A stretch of 64,000 bases of DNA from Pseudomonas capsici (GTDB lineage: Bacteria > Pseudomonadota > Gammaproteobacteria > Pseudomonadales > Pseudomonadaceae), in contig NZ_JAFGZD010000005.1 of NCBI RefSeq assembly GCF_017165765.1, forward strand, positions 1 to 64,000, written 5' to 3'. This document shows positions 8,810-18,605 of the stretch, one piece after another (the stretch's first letter is position 1; every line of letters starts with the position of its first letter). Made by a program: the position numbers and the translations under genes. The notes beneath the pieces are model-generated. The model was given only the letters and a program-made list of their open reading frames with translations. It had not been told where the DNA came from and searched no databases.

Positions 8810-8824
8810 TTGTTGGAATTACAA
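8810..8824. promoter_or_regulatory. HexR operator on the gap side
   Basis: TTGTTGGAATTACAA fits the TTGT-N7/8-ACAA pattern described for Pseudomonas HexR. It lies just upstream of the gap ribosome site. KDPG bound to HexR should release repression. Confidence 0.7.
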
Positions 8825-8871
8825 GATTATTCTCATAAAAATAGAAAACAAGCATTTTTAGTGGCAATATT

Positions 8872-8886
8872 TTGTTTTATCTACAA
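8872..8886. promoter_or_regulatory. HexR operator on the edd side
   Basis: TTGTTTTATCTACAA is a second TTGT-N7-ACAA site, 62 bases from the first (start to start), in the gap/edd divergent promoter region. It lies on the edd-proximal side, about 120 bases before the edd start. The pair gives each divergent promoter its own site. Confidence 0.7.
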
Positions 8887-9007
8887 CTACAAGCCTGGAA
8901 GGCTGCTTCAGTTGATCGAGATCAGGTTTTTTGCGCGCTGGCGCAGCATCCCGATAGCTGGCATGGTCTTTACGGGTGACCATAGACGTTAGCCTGGAGT
9001 TCATCAC

Positions 9008-10834
9008 ATGCATCCCCGCATTCTTGAGGTAACCGAGCGTCTTATCGCTCGCAGTCGCGAAACCCGTCAGCGCTACCTTCAACTGATTCGCGGCGCAGCG
9101 AGCGACGGCCCGATGCGCGGCAAGCTGCAGTGCGCCAACTTCGCACACGGTGTGGCTGGATGCGGTGCCGAGGACAAGCAGAGCCTGCGCATGATGAACG
9201 CCGCCAACGTCGCAATTGTTTCTTCATATAACGACATGCTCTCGGCGCATCAGCCGTACGAAGCCTTTCCTGCCGTGATCAAACAGGCGTTGCGTGACAT
9301 TGGTTCGGTCGGGCAGTTCGCCGGCGGTGTGCCGGCCATGTGCGATGGTGTCACCCAGGGCGAGCCGGGTATGGAACTGGCCATCGCCAGTCGCGAAGTG
9401 ATCGCCATGTCTACGGCCGTGGCGCTGTCCCACAACATGTTCGATGCCGCCTTGATGCTCGGTATCTGCGACAAGATCGTGCCCGGCCTGATGATGGGCG
9501 CCTTGCGTTTCGGCCATCTGCCGACCATTTTCGTCCCCGGCGGGCCGATGGTGTCGGGCATCTCCAACAAGGAAAAGGCCGATGTGCGCCAGCGCTATGC
9601 CGAAGGCAAGGCGACCCGCGAGCAACTGCTGGACTCGGAAATGAAGTCCTACCACGGTCCGGGCACCTGCACGTTCTACGGCACCGCCAATACCAACCAG
9701 TTGCTGATGGAAGTCATGGGCCTGCATCTGCCGGGCGCGTCGTTCGTCAACCCGGGCACGCCGTTGCGCGATGCGCTGACCGTCGAAGCCGCACAGCAGG
9801 TCACACGTCTGACCAAACAGAGTGGCGAGTTCATGCCCATCGGCGAAATCGTCGATGAGCGGGTGCTGGTCAACTCGATCGTAGCCCTGCACGCCACGGG
9901 CGGTTCGACCAATCACACCCTGCACATGCCGGCCATTGCCCAGGCTGCCGGTATCCAGCTGACCTGGCAGGACATGGCCGACCTGTCGGAAGTCGTGCCG
10001 ACCCTGAGCCACGTCTATCCCAACGGCAAGGCCGACATCAACCATTTCCAGGCAGCGGGCGGCATGTCGTTCCTGATCCGCGAACTGCTGGCGGCCGGTC
10101 TGCTCCACGAAGATGTCAACACTGTGGCAGGTCATGGCCTGAGCCGCTATACCAAGGAGCCTTTCCTGGAAGATGGCAAGCTGGTCTGGCGCGAAGGTCC
10201 GCTGCAGAGCCTGGACGAAAGCATTCTGCGCCCGGTGGCGCGTCCGTTTTCTCCCGAAGGCGGCCTGCGGGTCATGCAGGGCAATCTGGGGCGTGGCGTG
10301 ATGAAAGTCTCCGCCGTGGCACCCGAGCATCAGATCGTCGAAGCCCCGGCCAGGGTTTTCCAGGATCAGCAGGATCTGGCCGACGCCTTCAAGGCCGGCG
10401 AGCTGGAGCGGGATTTCGTTGCGGTGATGCGCTTCCAGGGACCGCGCTCCAACGGCATGCCTGAGCTGCACAAGATGACGCCGTTCCTGGGCGTGCTTCA
10501 GGATCGCGGGTTCAAGGTGGCCCTGGTGACTGACGGGCGGATGTCCGGTGCCTCGGGCAAGATCCCGGCGGCGATTCATGTCTGCCCGGAAGCCTTTGAT
10601 GGTGGCCCTTTGGCTCTTGTGCAGGATGGTGACGTGATTCGCGTCGATGGCGTGAAAGGCACGTTGCAAGTTCTGGTCGAGGCGTCAGAATTGGGAGCCA
10701 GACAACCGGCCGTCTCTCAGCTCGACAGCGGTGTCGGTTGCGGTCGTGAACTGTTCGGTTTCATGCGCATGGCCTTCAGCTCGGCGGAGCAGGGCGCCAG
10801 CGCCTTTACTTCTACTCTGGAGACGCTCAAGTGA
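9008..10834 (+). CDS. edd: 6-phosphogluconate dehydratase
   Basis: A 608-residue iron-sulfur enzyme of the IlvD/Edd family that dehydrates 6-phosphogluconate to KDPG, the first committed Entner-Doudoroff step. Family blocks are visible: [43 protein letters not shown]-like [31 protein letters not shown] and [20 protein letters not shown]. The cysteines in MCDG, ICDK and TCTF are the expected cluster ligands. It has the full usual length. It overlaps glk by four bases (GTGA) and so heads an edd-glk-gltR-gtrS run. Confidence 0.97.
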   Translation: MHPRILEVTERLIARSRETRQRYLQLIRGAASDGPMRGKLQCANFAHGVAGCGAEDKQSLRMMNAANVAIVSSYNDMLSAHQPYEAFPAVIKQALRDIGSVGQFAGGVPAMCDGVTQGEPGMELAIASREVIAMSTAVALSHNMFDAALMLGICDKIVPGLMMGALRFGHLPTIFVPGGPMVSGISNKEKADVRQRYAEGKATREQLLDSEMKSYHGPGTCTFYGTANTNQLLMEVMGLHLPGASFVNPGTPLRDALTVEAAQQVTRLTKQSGEFMPIGEIVDERVLVNSIVALHATGGSTNHTLHMPAIAQAAGIQLTWQDMADLSEVVPTLSHVYPNGKADINHFQAAGGMSFLIRELLAAGLLHEDVNTVAGHGLSRYTKEPFLEDGKLVWREGPLQSLDESILRPVARPFSPEGGLRVMQGNLGRGVMKVSAVAPEHQIVEAPARVFQDQQDLADAFKAGELERDFVAVMRFQGPRSNGMPELHKMTPFLGVLQDRGFKVALVTDGRMSGASGKIPAAIHVCPEAFDGGPLALVQDGDVIRVDGVKGTLQVLVEASELGARQPAVSQLDSGVGCGRELFGFMRMAFSSAEQGASAFTSTLETLK

Positions 10835-11796
10835 AATTGGCTCTGGTCGGTGATATTGGCGGCACCAATGCACGTTTTGCCATTTGGGAAGAAGACAAAC
10901 TGCATTCGATCCGGGTATTCCCCACCGCCGATTACGCCGGGCCGGAACAAGCCATCGAAATCTACCTGCAGGATCTTGACCTGCAACGTGGCGATGTCGG
11001 CTTTGTCTGTCTGGCCGTGGCCGGCCCCGTGGATGGCGATGAATTCTATTTCACCAACAGCAACTGGCAACTGAGTCGCTCGAAGTTCTGCGCCGACCTG
11101 AAGGTTGATGAGTTGTTGCTGATCAACGACTTCACGGCCATGGCCCTGGGCATGACCCGCCTGCGTGACGATGAATACCTGACCATCTGCCACGGTATCG
11201 GCAAGCCGGATCGCCCGCGTGTGGTGGTCGGGCCGGGAACCGGGCTGGGAGTCGGGACCCTGATCTGTACCGGCGAAGGCCGCTGGATGGCCCTGCCCGG
11301 CGAGGGCGGTCATGTGGATCTGCCGATCGGTACGGCCCGTGAAGCCTTGCTGTGGACCCGGCTGATGGCCGAGCACGAACATGTCAGCGCCGAGACGGTA
11401 CTGAGCGGTGCGGGTCTGTTGCAGTTGTATCAGGTCAGCTGTGCGCTGGACGATATCGAGCCGGTACTCAAGTCGCCTGCTGCCATTACCTCGGCAGCGC
11501 TGTCGGGTGATCCGGTGGCGGCAGGGGTTCTGGATCAGTTCTGTGTGTTTCTGGGCCGGGTGGTGGGTAACAATGTGCTCACGCTGGGCGGCCTGGGTGG
11601 GGTATATATCGTGGGTGGCGTGGTGCCACGCTTCGTCGACTTCTTCAGCAACAGCGGCTTCAAGCGCGCACTCGCTGAAAAAGGCGTGATGAGCGATTAT
11701 TTCAAGGGCCTGCCGGTGTGGCTGGTCACTGCCGAGTACCCCGGCCTGATGGGCGCGGGCGTCGCATTGCAGCAGGCGTTCGGGAAGGATCTCTGA
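10831..11796 (+). CDS. glk: Glucokinase
   Basis: A 321-residue cytosolic enzyme that phosphorylates glucose with ATP. The ATPase phosphate-1 motif [15 protein letters not shown] is at the N-terminus, the catalytic base is the Asp of [12 protein letters not shown] (about residue 100), and [11 protein letters not shown] and [14 protein letters not shown] follow, as in proteobacterial Glk. The start is GTG, whose GTGA overlaps the edd stop, so the two are coupled. It supplies glucose-6-phosphate to zwf, encoded 11 kb away in the same block. Confidence 0.95.
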   Translation: MKLALVGDIGGTNARFAIWEEDKLHSIRVFPTADYAGPEQAIEIYLQDLDLQRGDVGFVCLAVAGPVDGDEFYFTNSNWQLSRSKFCADLKVDELLLINDFTAMALGMTRLRDDEYLTICHGIGKPDRPRVVVGPGTGLGVGTLICTGEGRWMALPGEGGHVDLPIGTAREALLWTRLMAEHEHVSAETVLSGAGLLQLYQVSCALDDIEPVLKSPAAITSAALSGDPVAAGVLDQFCVFLGRVVGNNVLTLGGLGGVYIVGGVVPRFVDFFSNSGFKRALAEKGVMSDYFKGLPVWLVTAEYPGLMGAGVALQQAFGKDL

Positions 11797-11833
11797 TCCG
11801 CTTTCCTGACGCGTATGTCACGGATGGCAACTC

Positions 11834-11844
11834 AATAACAACAA
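11834..11844 (+). promoter_or_regulatory. A-rich Hfq/Crc-type motif in the gltR leader
   Basis: AATAACAACAA lies 14 bases upstream of the gltR ribosome site. It fits the AAnAAnAA pattern bound by Hfq with Crc in Pseudomonas, which would lower translation under strong catabolite repression. Similar motifs precede gtsA and oprB. Confidence 0.5.
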
Positions 11845-11871
11845 CGTCACTGTCAACAAGGACGATTCAAT

Positions 11872-12609
11872 TTGAGCTCAGTCAGTAAATCGATTCTGTT
11901 GGTCGATGATGACCAGGAGATCCGTGAATTGCTGGATACCTACCTCAGTCGTGCCGGTTTTCAGGTGCGTACTGTGGGAGACGGCGCGGATTTTCGCCAG
12001 GCGTTCAACGAAGCGCCCAGCGACCTGCTGATCCTCGACGTCATGCTGCCCGATGAAGACGGCTTCAGCCTGTGCCGCTGGGTGCGTCAGCATCCGCGCC
12101 AGCCTCATGTGCCGATCATCATGCTCACCGCCAGTTCCGACGAGGCCGACCGTGTCATCGGTCTGGAGCTTGGGGCTGACGATTATCTTGGCAAACCTTT
12201 CAGCCCCCGCGAATTGCAGGCCCGCATCAAGGCCTTGCTGCGTCGTGCGCAGTTCGGTCATGAGCGCACCGGCAACGATGTGATGGTGTTCGATGAGTGG
12301 CGTCTGGATATGGTCAGTCATCGGCTGTTCCATAGCGATGGCGAGGAAGTGATCCTCTCTGGTGCGGACTTCGCGCTGCTCAAACTGTTCCTCGACAATC
12401 CTCAGCAGATCCTGGACCGCGACACCATCGGTAACGCCACTCGCGGACGTGAGCTGATGCCGCTGGAGCGAATCGTCGACATGGCCGTAAGCCGTCTTCG
12501 TCAGCGTCTGCGCGATACCGGCAAGGCACCACGGCTGATACGCACCGTGCGCGGCAGTGGTTACCTTCTGGCGACGAACGTCAGCGTACACGCCAGCAAT
12601 GGCTACTGA
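11872..12609 (+). CDS. gltR: Two-component response regulator GltR
   Basis: A 245-residue OmpR/PhoB-type regulator. The receiver domain spans about 1-125 with acidic residues in LLVDDDQE, phospho-acceptor Asp in LLILDVMLPDEDG and Lys in LGKPFSPREL. The winged-helix DNA-binding domain follows (LSGADFALLKLFLDNP through IRTVRGSGYLL). In Pseudomonas this pair with GtrS controls glucose transport genes such as oprB and gts. The start is TTG at 11872 with AAGGA eight bases upstream. It overlaps the sensor kinase gene. Confidence 0.9.
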   Translation: MSSVSKSILLVDDDQEIRELLDTYLSRAGFQVRTVGDGADFRQAFNEAPSDLLILDVMLPDEDGFSLCRWVRQHPRQPHVPIIMLTASSDEADRVIGLELGADDYLGKPFSPRELQARIKALLRRAQFGHERTGNDVMVFDEWRLDMVSHRLFHSDGEEVILSGADFALLKLFLDNPQQILDRDTIGNATRGRELMPLERIVDMAVSRLRQRLRDTGKAPRLIRTVRGSGYLLATNVSVHASNGY

Positions 12610-14062
12610 GAAAACCGGTTTCAGGTTGCCGAGTCTCAGACTGCCCCGTTCGCTGCTGGGGCGGATGCTGTTGCTGACGCTGCTGGCCGTATTGATGGCC
12701 CAGGCATTGTCCAGCGTCATCTGGCTGTCCCAGTTGCGCGCCACGCAGATGGTCGGTCTGGTGACCAGTGCCCGCAGCCTGGCGTACTCCATGGCCGCCA
12801 GTGTCAGCTACTTTCGCTCGTTGCCCCTGGCCTATCGCCCGCTGGTGCTGGATCAATTGCGCAGCATGGGCGGTACGCGGTTTGTCGTGTCGCTCAACGA
12901 CCGTCCGCTGGATATGCAGATACTGCCGCCGACACCGCGCAAGCAGGCGGTCCTGCAGGTGGTCGATGAAGTCTTGCGCGAACACCTGGGCAAAGATCCC
13001 GATATCGCCGTATGGTTCGTGCGCCCCGATGATCTGCGGATTTTCAACAGCGGCCTGAAACTCGATGAACTGCCCCGTTCATGGGCGCATTACGCCCTGA
13101 CCCTGGAACCGCTGAACCCGCCCGTGCTGGTGACCCAGATTGAACTGGCACCCGGCGAATGGCTGTATATCGCCTCGCTGCTGCCGGAGCCCTATACCTC
13201 GCTGGAAGAACAGGAACTGCCTTTGCAGCAGGTCTGGTTCATTGCCCTGACCAGTATTTTCCTGCTGGTCTTCATCGGTCTGCTGGTGCATTGGCAAAGC
13301 CGTCCGCTCAAGCGTCTGGCGCGTGCGGCGCGGGACATGTCCCTGGGTGCGGATGTCGAGCCGGTGGTCGAAGGCGGCGGCAGTGAAGTGGTGGAAGTCA
13401 GTCGGGCCTTCAATGCCATGCGTAACCGGATCAGCCGTTACCTGACCGAGCGCGGCCAGTTGTTCAGTGCCATTTCCCATGACCTGCGCACGCCCATCAC
13501 CCGCCTGCGGTTGCGGGTCGAGCTTCTGGAAGACGAAGCATTGCAGACCAAGTTCAGCCGCGATCTCGATGAGCTGGAACTGTTGGTCAAGGGCGCATTG
13601 CAATGCGTGAAGGACACCGACATTCACGAGAATATCGAGCAGGTGGATCTCAATCACTTGCTCGAGTGCCTGATCGAGCCCTATCTGCGCGATGGCCGGG
13701 TTACACAGAAGGGCGTTGCAGAAGCGGCTTATCCAGGCAAGCCACTGGCACTCAGACGCTGCATCGGTAACCTGATCGACAATGCGATCAAGTACGGGCA
13801 TCGGGCGCACCTGAAAGTCGAAGACAACGAGCTGGCTTTTGTCCTGCATGTCGACGACGAAGGGCCGGGTGTACCGGAAAAGCGGCTCGAACATGTCTTC
13901 GAGCCGCATTTTCGTCTGGCCGGCAGTCAGCAGCAGGGCTATGGCCTGGGCCTGGGCATCGCCCGAAATATTGCCCACAGCCACGGTGGTGAAGTGAGCC
14001 TGCAGAATCTGCGTGACGGCGGATTGCGGGTGACGCTGTTTCTGCCCAGGTCGAGCGAGTGA
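12599..14062 (+). CDS. gtrS: Sensor histidine kinase GtrS
   Basis: A 487-residue inner-membrane sensor kinase. One membrane helix near residues 20-45 (LLGRMLLLTLLAVLMAQ), a periplasmic domain of about 130 residues, a second helix (VWFIALTSIFLLVFIGLLV), a HAMP region (RPLKRLARAARDMS), the phospho-acceptor His in FSAISHDLRTPITRLR, and ATPase boxes N (NLIDNAIKYG), G1 (DDEGPGVP) and G2 (GYGLGLGIARNIAHSHGG). In P. aeruginosa the homologue senses 2-ketogluconate or 6-phosphogluconate. I prefer the ATG at 12599, which overlaps gltR by 11 bases; a GTG at 12557 would give a longer and less plausible N-terminus. Confidence 0.9.
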   Translation: MATEKTGFRLPSLRLPRSLLGRMLLLTLLAVLMAQALSSVIWLSQLRATQMVGLVTSARSLAYSMAASVSYFRSLPLAYRPLVLDQLRSMGGTRFVVSLNDRPLDMQILPPTPRKQAVLQVVDEVLREHLGKDPDIAVWFVRPDDLRIFNSGLKLDELPRSWAHYALTLEPLNPPVLVTQIELAPGEWLYIASLLPEPYTSLEEQELPLQQVWFIALTSIFLLVFIGLLVHWQSRPLKRLARAARDMSLGADVEPVVEGGGSEVVEVSRAFNAMRNRISRYLTERGQLFSAISHDLRTPITRLRLRVELLEDEALQTKFSRDLDELELLVKGALQCVKDTDIHENIEQVDLNHLLECLIEPYLRDGRVTQKGVAEAAYPGKPLALRRCIGNLIDNAIKYGHRAHLKVEDNELAFVLHVDDEGPGVPEKRLEHVFEPHFRLAGSQQQGYGLGLGIARNIAHSHGGEVSLQNLRDGGLRVTLFLPRSSE

Positions 14063-14068
14063 GGAGAA

Positions 14069-14131
14069 TGTAACCAACTTGTGACCTTTGCACATCCCTT
14101 CGTTACCGTGCTCGAAAACCCCTTGGTTACA
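14069..14131. promoter_or_regulatory. Spaced inverted repeat between gtrS and gtsA
   Basis: TGTAACCAA (14069-14077) and TTGGTTACA (14123-14131) are perfect 9-base inverted copies 45 bases apart, in the 126-base gap before gtsA. They could be paired operator half-sites for a regulator such as GltR, or the arms of a hairpin in the mRNA leader. CGTTACCG between them recurs just downstream of gtsD (around 18486-18494). Confidence 0.45.
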
Positions 14132-14166
14132 CTGCTTCGAGCGCAAGCACAGACTTGCTCATGCAT

Positions 14167-14177
14167 AACAACAAGAA
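14167..14177 (+). promoter_or_regulatory. A-rich Hfq/Crc-type motif over the gtsA ribosome site
   Basis: AACAACAAGAA runs directly into the GAAAGG ribosome site of gtsA. It fits the A-rich catabolite motif, and the overlap would let Hfq/Crc block ribosome loading on the glucose-binding protein message. Confidence 0.55.
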
Positions 14178-14188
14178 AGGTTAAATCG

Positions 14189-15475
14189 ATGAATTCAATC
14201 TCACGTCTCGCCGCTGTCATTTCTCTCGCCTCGTTGTTCCCTCTGAGCGTTACTGCTGCCGATTCCAAAGGCACTATCGAAGTCGTGCACTGGTGGACGT
14301 CCGGCGGTGAAAAGGCCGCTGTCGATGTTCTGAAAGCGCAGGTTGAAAAAGACGGTTTTACCTGGAAGGACGGCGCGATTGCCGGCGGTGGCGGCGCAAC
14401 GGCCATGACCGTGCTCAAAAGCCGTGCCGTCGCAGGTAACCCGCCTGGCGTAGCCCAGATCAAAGGTCCTGACATCCAGGAGTGGGGCGCCACCGGCCTG
14501 CTCGATACCGATGCGTTGAAGGACGTTGCCAAGCAAGAGAACTGGGATTCTCTTCTGGACAAGAAAGTCTCCGACACCGTGAAGTACGACGGTGATTACG
14601 TGGCCGTGCCGGTGAACATCCACCGCGTCAACTGGCTGTGGATCAACCCGGAAGTCTTCAAGAAAGCCGGTATCGCCAAGGCCCCGACCACCCTCGAAGA
14701 ATTCTACGCCGCAGGCGACAAGCTCAAGGCTGCCGGTTTCATCCCGCTGGCTCATGGCGGTCAGCCATGGCAGGACAGCACCGTGTTCGAAGCTGTAGTG
14801 CTTTCGGTTATGGGCGCCGAAGGTTACAAGAAAGCCCTCGTCGATCTGGATCAGAAAACCCTGACCGGTCCGGAAATGACCAAGTCTTTCGCCGAACTCA
14901 AGAAAGTCGCCAGCTACATGGATGCCAACCGCGCCGGTCGTGACTGGAACATCGCGGCAGCCAGCGTCATCAATGGCAAGGCCGGCATGCAGATCATGGG
15001 TGACTGGGCCAAGAGCGAGTGGACTGCTGCCAAGAAAGTCGCAGGCAAGGATTACGAGTGCGTAGCCTTCCCGGGCACTGACAAGGCGTTCACCTACAAC
15101 ATCGATTCGATGGCCGTGTTCAAGCAGAAGGACAAGGGCACCACCGCTGCGCAACAGGACCTGGCCAGGGTCGCGCTGGGTGAGAACTTCCAGCAGGTCT
15201 TCAGCATCAACAAAGGCTCCATCCCGGTTCGTAACGACATGCTGGCCAGCATGGAGAAGCACGGTTTCGACTCCTGCGCCCAGGCAGCCGCGAAAGACTT
15301 CCTGGCTGACTCGAAAACCGGCGGTCTGCAGCCAAGCATGGCGCACAACATGGCGACTACGCTGGCGGTACAAGGCGCATTCTTCGATGTCGTGACCAAC
15401 TACATCAACGATAAGGATGCCGACCCGGCTGCAGCGGCCAGGAAACTGGGCGCGGCAATCAAGTCCGCCCAGTAA
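14189..15475 (+). CDS. gtsA: Glucose/mannose ABC transporter, periplasmic binding protein
   Basis: A 428-residue solute-binding protein of the family-1 sugar type. A signal peptide (about 1-23, ending SVTAA) precedes the mature start [21 protein letters not shown], the classic N-terminus of this family. [18 protein letters not shown] and [21 protein letters not shown] are further family blocks. I chose the ATG at 14189, with GAAAGG eight bases upstream. It should deliver glucose to GtsBCD in the inner membrane. The intergenic stem-loop after it would favour excess binding protein over permease. Confidence 0.93.
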   Translation: MNSISRLAAVISLASLFPLSVTAADSKGTIEVVHWWTSGGEKAAVDVLKAQVEKDGFTWKDGAIAGGGGATAMTVLKSRAVAGNPPGVAQIKGPDIQEWGATGLLDTDALKDVAKQENWDSLLDKKVSDTVKYDGDYVAVPVNIHRVNWLWINPEVFKKAGIAKAPTTLEEFYAAGDKLKAAGFIPLAHGGQPWQDSTVFEAVVLSVMGAEGYKKALVDLDQKTLTGPEMTKSFAELKKVASYMDANRAGRDWNIAAASVINGKAGMQIMGDWAKSEWTAAKKVAGKDYECVAFPGTDKAFTYNIDSMAVFKQKDKGTTAAQQDLARVALGENFQQVFSINKGSIPVRNDMLASMEKHGFDSCAQAAAKDFLADSKTGGLQPSMAHNMATTLAVQGAFFDVVTNYINDKDADPAAAARKLGAAIKSAQ

Positions 15476-15512
15476 TTATCGTTACCTGAACCCCAGCCGC
15501 AGTTCGTGCTGA

Positions 15513-15533
15513 TGAAACCATCCCCCGGTTTCA
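15513..15533 (+). promoter_or_regulatory. Stem-loop between gtsA and gtsB
   Basis: TGAAACC (15513-15519) pairs with GGTTTCA (15527-15533) around a 7-base C-rich loop. There is no U tract, so it is more likely an mRNA-stabilising or processing element than a terminator. Such hairpins often keep binding-protein mRNA in excess over permease mRNA. Confidence 0.45.
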
Positions 15534-15579
15534 CACACGTCTGTGGCCTGGATTCGATATTCCGGATTGGATACTCCCG

Positions 15580-16488
15580 ATGAGCTCTGTCGCTGTGTTC
15601 AGCAAAGCTTCGCCTCTGGATGCGCTGCAACGCTGGCTGCCCAAGTTGGTACTGGCACCCAGCATGTTCATCGTGCTGGTTGGTTTTTACGGTTACATCC
15701 TGTGGACGTTCATCCTCTCATTCACCAACTCGACTTTCCTGCCAACCTACAAATGGGTCGGGCTGGCGCAATACATGCGCCTGATGGACAACGATCGCTG
15801 GTGGGTGGCGAGCAAGAACCTCATGGTGTTCGGCGGCATGTTCATTGCCATCAGTCTGGTGGTGGGCGTGGTGCTGGCGGTGCTGCTGGATCAGCGCATT
15901 CGTCGTGAAGGTGCGATTCGCACCATTTATCTCTATCCGATGGCGCTCTCGATGATCGTCACCGGTACGGCCTGGAAATGGCTGCTCAACCCCGGCCTGG
16001 GCCTGGACAAGATGCTGCGCGACTGGGGCTGGGAAGGCTTTCGTCTGGACTGGCTGGTCGACCCGGACCGGGTTGTGTATTGCCTGGTCATCGCGGCGGT
16101 CTGGCAGTCTTCCGGGTTTGTGATGGCGCTGTTTCTGGCAGGCCTGCGGGGTGTCGATCAATCGATCATCCGTGCTGCACAGATGGATGGCGCAAGCCTG
16201 CCGCTCATCTACTGGCGCGTGATCCTGCCCAGCCTGCGTCCGGTGTTCTTCAGTGCCGTGATGATTCTGGCGCACATCGCCATCAAGAGCTTCGATCTGG
16301 TGGCGGCGATGACAGCCGGTGGCCCCGGTTATTCGTCCGATCTTCCGGCGATGTTCATGTATTCCTTCACCTTCAGCCGCGGCCAGATGGGCATGGGCTC
16401 GGCCAGTGCGATTCTGATGCTTGGCGCGATCCTGGCGATTCTGGTGCCGTATCTGTATTCCGAGCTGAGGACAAAACGCCATGACTAG
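15580..16488 (+). CDS. gtsB: Glucose ABC transporter permease GtsB
   Basis: A 302-residue inner-membrane permease (MalF type) with about six membrane helices, the first at about residues 25-48. The EAA loop that docks on the ATPase is recognisable in AAQMDGASLPLIYWRVILPSL (about 200-220). It begins 104 bases after gtsA and overlaps gtsC by eight bases, so the two permeases are translated together. It pairs with GtsC to form the glucose channel. Confidence 0.92.
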   Translation: MSSVAVFSKASPLDALQRWLPKLVLAPSMFIVLVGFYGYILWTFILSFTNSTFLPTYKWVGLAQYMRLMDNDRWWVASKNLMVFGGMFIAISLVVGVVLAVLLDQRIRREGAIRTIYLYPMALSMIVTGTAWKWLLNPGLGLDKMLRDWGWEGFRLDWLVDPDRVVYCLVIAAVWQSSGFVMALFLAGLRGVDQSIIRAAQMDGASLPLIYWRVILPSLRPVFFSAVMILAHIAIKSFDLVAAMTAGGPGYSSDLPAMFMYSFTFSRGQMGMGSASAILMLGAILAILVPYLYSELRTKRHD

Positions 16489-17326
16489 TCAAGTTGGCAA
16501 ACCTTCCATCAGCTTCAGCCGGGTTCTGATTCATGCCGTGTTGCTGCTGGCGTGCCTGGTGTATCTGGTGCCGCTGGTGGTCATGCTCCTGACCAGTTTC
16601 AAGTCCCCCGAAGACATCGGCAGCGGCAACCTGCTGAGCTGGCCGAGCGTGGTCACGGCCATCGGCTGGATCAAGGCCTGGGATATCGTCGATGGCTACT
16701 TCTGGAACTCGATCAAGATCACCATCCCGGCAGTGTTCATTTCCACAGCCATTGGTGCCTTGAACGGCTATGTGCTGTCGATGTGGCGCTTCCGCGGTTC
16801 GCAACTGTTCTTCGGTTTGCTGCTGTTCGGTTGCTTCCTGCCGTTCCAGACCGTGCTGCTGCCGGCGTCCTTCACTCTCGGCAAGATGGGGCTGGCCAGC
16901 ACCACCACGGGGCTTGTGTTCGTGCATGTGGTCTACGGTCTGGCATTCACCACGCTGTTCTTCCGCAACTACTACGTCAGCATTCCGGATGCGCTGGTCA
17001 GGGCGGCACGTCTTGACGGTGCGGGCTTCTTCACGATTTTCTGGCGGATCATCCTGCCGATGTCCACGCCCATCGTCATGGTCTGCCTGATCTGGCAGTT
17101 CACTCAGATCTGGAACGACTTCCTGTTTGGCGTGGTGTTTTCCAGTGGCGAATCCCAGCCCGTTACCGTGGCGCTGAACAACCTGGTGAACACCAGCACC
17201 GGGGCCAAGGAATACAACGTTGACATGGCGGCGGCGATGATCGCCGGGCTGCCGACACTGCTGGTCTACGTACTGGCTGGCAAGTATTTCCTGCGTGGGC
17301 TCACGGCCGGCGCGGTCAAGGGGTAA
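16481..17326 (+). CDS. gtsC: Glucose ABC transporter permease GtsC
   Basis: A 281-residue MalG-type permease with about six membrane helices, beginning VLIHAVLLLACLVYLVPLVVML. The EAA loop reads AARLDGAGFFTIFWRIILPM (about 171-190). It overlaps gtsB by eight bases and is followed after two bases by the ATPase gene, showing tight operon structure. Confidence 0.92.
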   Translation: MTSQVGKPSISFSRVLIHAVLLLACLVYLVPLVVMLLTSFKSPEDIGSGNLLSWPSVVTAIGWIKAWDIVDGYFWNSIKITIPAVFISTAIGALNGYVLSMWRFRGSQLFFGLLLFGCFLPFQTVLLPASFTLGKMGLASTTTGLVFVHVVYGLAFTTLFFRNYYVSIPDALVRAARLDGAGFFTIFWRIILPMSTPIVMVCLIWQFTQIWNDFLFGVVFSSGESQPVTVALNNLVNTSTGAKEYNVDMAAAMIAGLPTLLVYVLAGKYFLRGLTAGAVKG

Positions 17327-17328
17327 TC

Positions 17329-18486
17329 ATGGCGACTCTCGAACTACGTAACGTAAACAAGACCTACGGCGCCAACCTGCCGGACACGCTCAAGAATATC
17401 GAGCTGAAGATCAACGATGGCGAGTTCCTGATCCTGGTCGGCCCGTCCGGTTGCGGCAAGTCGACACTGATGAACTGCATCGCCGGTCTTGAAAGCATCA
17501 GCGGCGGCGCGATCCTGATCGACGATGAAGACGTCAGCGGCACCAGCCCGAAGGATCGTGACATCGCGATGGTGTTCCAGTCCTACGCGCTCTATCCGAC
17601 CATGAATGTGCGGGAGAACATCGAGTTCGGCCTGAAAATCCGCAAGATGCCCCAGGCTGCCATCGATGAAGAAGTGAGTCGGGTGGCCAAGCTGCTGCAG
17701 ATCGAACATCTGCTCAATCGCAAGCCGGGCCAGTTGTCCGGTGGTCAGCAGCAGCGTGTCGCCATGGGGCGTGCCCTGGCGCGGCGGCCGAAGATCTACC
17801 TGTTCGACGAACCGCTGTCCAACCTCGACGCCAAGCTGCGGGTCGAGATGCGCACCGAAATGAAACTGATGCACCAGCGTCTGAAAACCACCACTGTCTA
17901 CGTCACCCACGATCAGATCGAGGCCATGACCCTGGGCGACAAGGTCGCGGTCATGAAGGACGGTATCGTCCAGCAGTTCGGTACGCCCAAGCAGATCTAC
18001 AACGATCCGGCCAACCTGTTCGTCGCCAGCTTCATCGGCTCGCCGCCCATGAACTTCATCCCGTTGCGCCTGCAACGCAAGGAGGGCCGCCTGCTGGCCG
18101 TGCTCGACAGCGGTCAGGCCCGTTGCGAGCTGCCGCTGGGCCTGAGTGATGCAGGCCTGGAAGATCGCGAAGTGATTCTGGGGATTCGCCCGGAGCAGAT
18201 CACCCTGGCCTCGGGTGAGCCCAACGGGCTGCCGACCATTCGCGCCGAGGTGCAGGTCACCGAGCCGACCGGCCCGGACACTCTGGTTTTCGTCACACTG
18301 AATCAGAGCAAGGTCTGCTGCCGTCTGGCACCGGATGTCGCGCCTCAGGTGGGCGAAAGCCTGACCCTGCAATTCGATCCGGCCCGGGTCCTGCTTTTCG
18401 ATGCCCAGAGCGGCGAGCGTCTGGGTGTTCTGGGAAAGCAGCAAACGGCTGAACGCGTGGGGAATGTCACGCAAATGATTCGTTAA
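17329..18486 (+). CDS. gtsD: Glucose ABC transporter ATPase GtsD (MalK/UgpC type)
   Basis: A 385-residue ATPase. Walker A is GPSGCGKST (about 38-46), Q-loop VFQSYALYPTM, signature LSGGQQQR, Walker B KIYLFDEPLSNLDAKLR and the switch His in VYVTHDQIEAMTL. A C-terminal TOBE regulatory domain (about 240-370) with LGIRPEQI is typical of MalK-like subunits. It powers the GtsBC permease and closes the gtsABCD operon; oprB follows 119 bases later. Confidence 0.93.
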   Translation: MATLELRNVNKTYGANLPDTLKNIELKINDGEFLILVGPSGCGKSTLMNCIAGLESISGGAILIDDEDVSGTSPKDRDIAMVFQSYALYPTMNVRENIEFGLKIRKMPQAAIDEEVSRVAKLLQIEHLLNRKPGQLSGGQQQRVAMGRALARRPKIYLFDEPLSNLDAKLRVEMRTEMKLMHQRLKTTTVYVTHDQIEAMTLGDKVAVMKDGIVQQFGTPKQIYNDPANLFVASFIGSPPMNFIPLRLQRKEGRLLAVLDSGQARCELPLGLSDAGLEDREVILGIRPEQITLASGEPNGLPTIRAEVQVTEPTGPDTLVFVTLNQSKVCCRLAPDVAPQVGESLTLQFDPARVLLFDAQSGERLGVLGKQQTAERVGNVTQMIR

Positions 18487-18578
18487 GCGTTACCGAGCAC
18501 AGCTGTCGGGTCGAGCGCTGCCATATCGCACGACCCGCCAGTGAACACGAAGCAGTAAGAAAAACGTGCACCAAAGCT

Positions 18579-18591
18579 AATAACAATAAAA
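18579..18591 (+). promoter_or_regulatory. A-rich Hfq/Crc-type motif before oprB
   Basis: AATAACAATAAAA ends next to the GAGG ribosome site of oprB (18593-18596). It fits the A-rich catabolite motif and is the third such site among the glucose-uptake genes of this window. Confidence 0.55.
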
Positions 18592-18605
18592 CGAGGATTG
18601 ATGGG

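Noticed and set aside
9224..10669. 481-codon minus-strand frame inside edd
   Set aside because: High His/Gln content typical of an antisense shadow; edd is certain.
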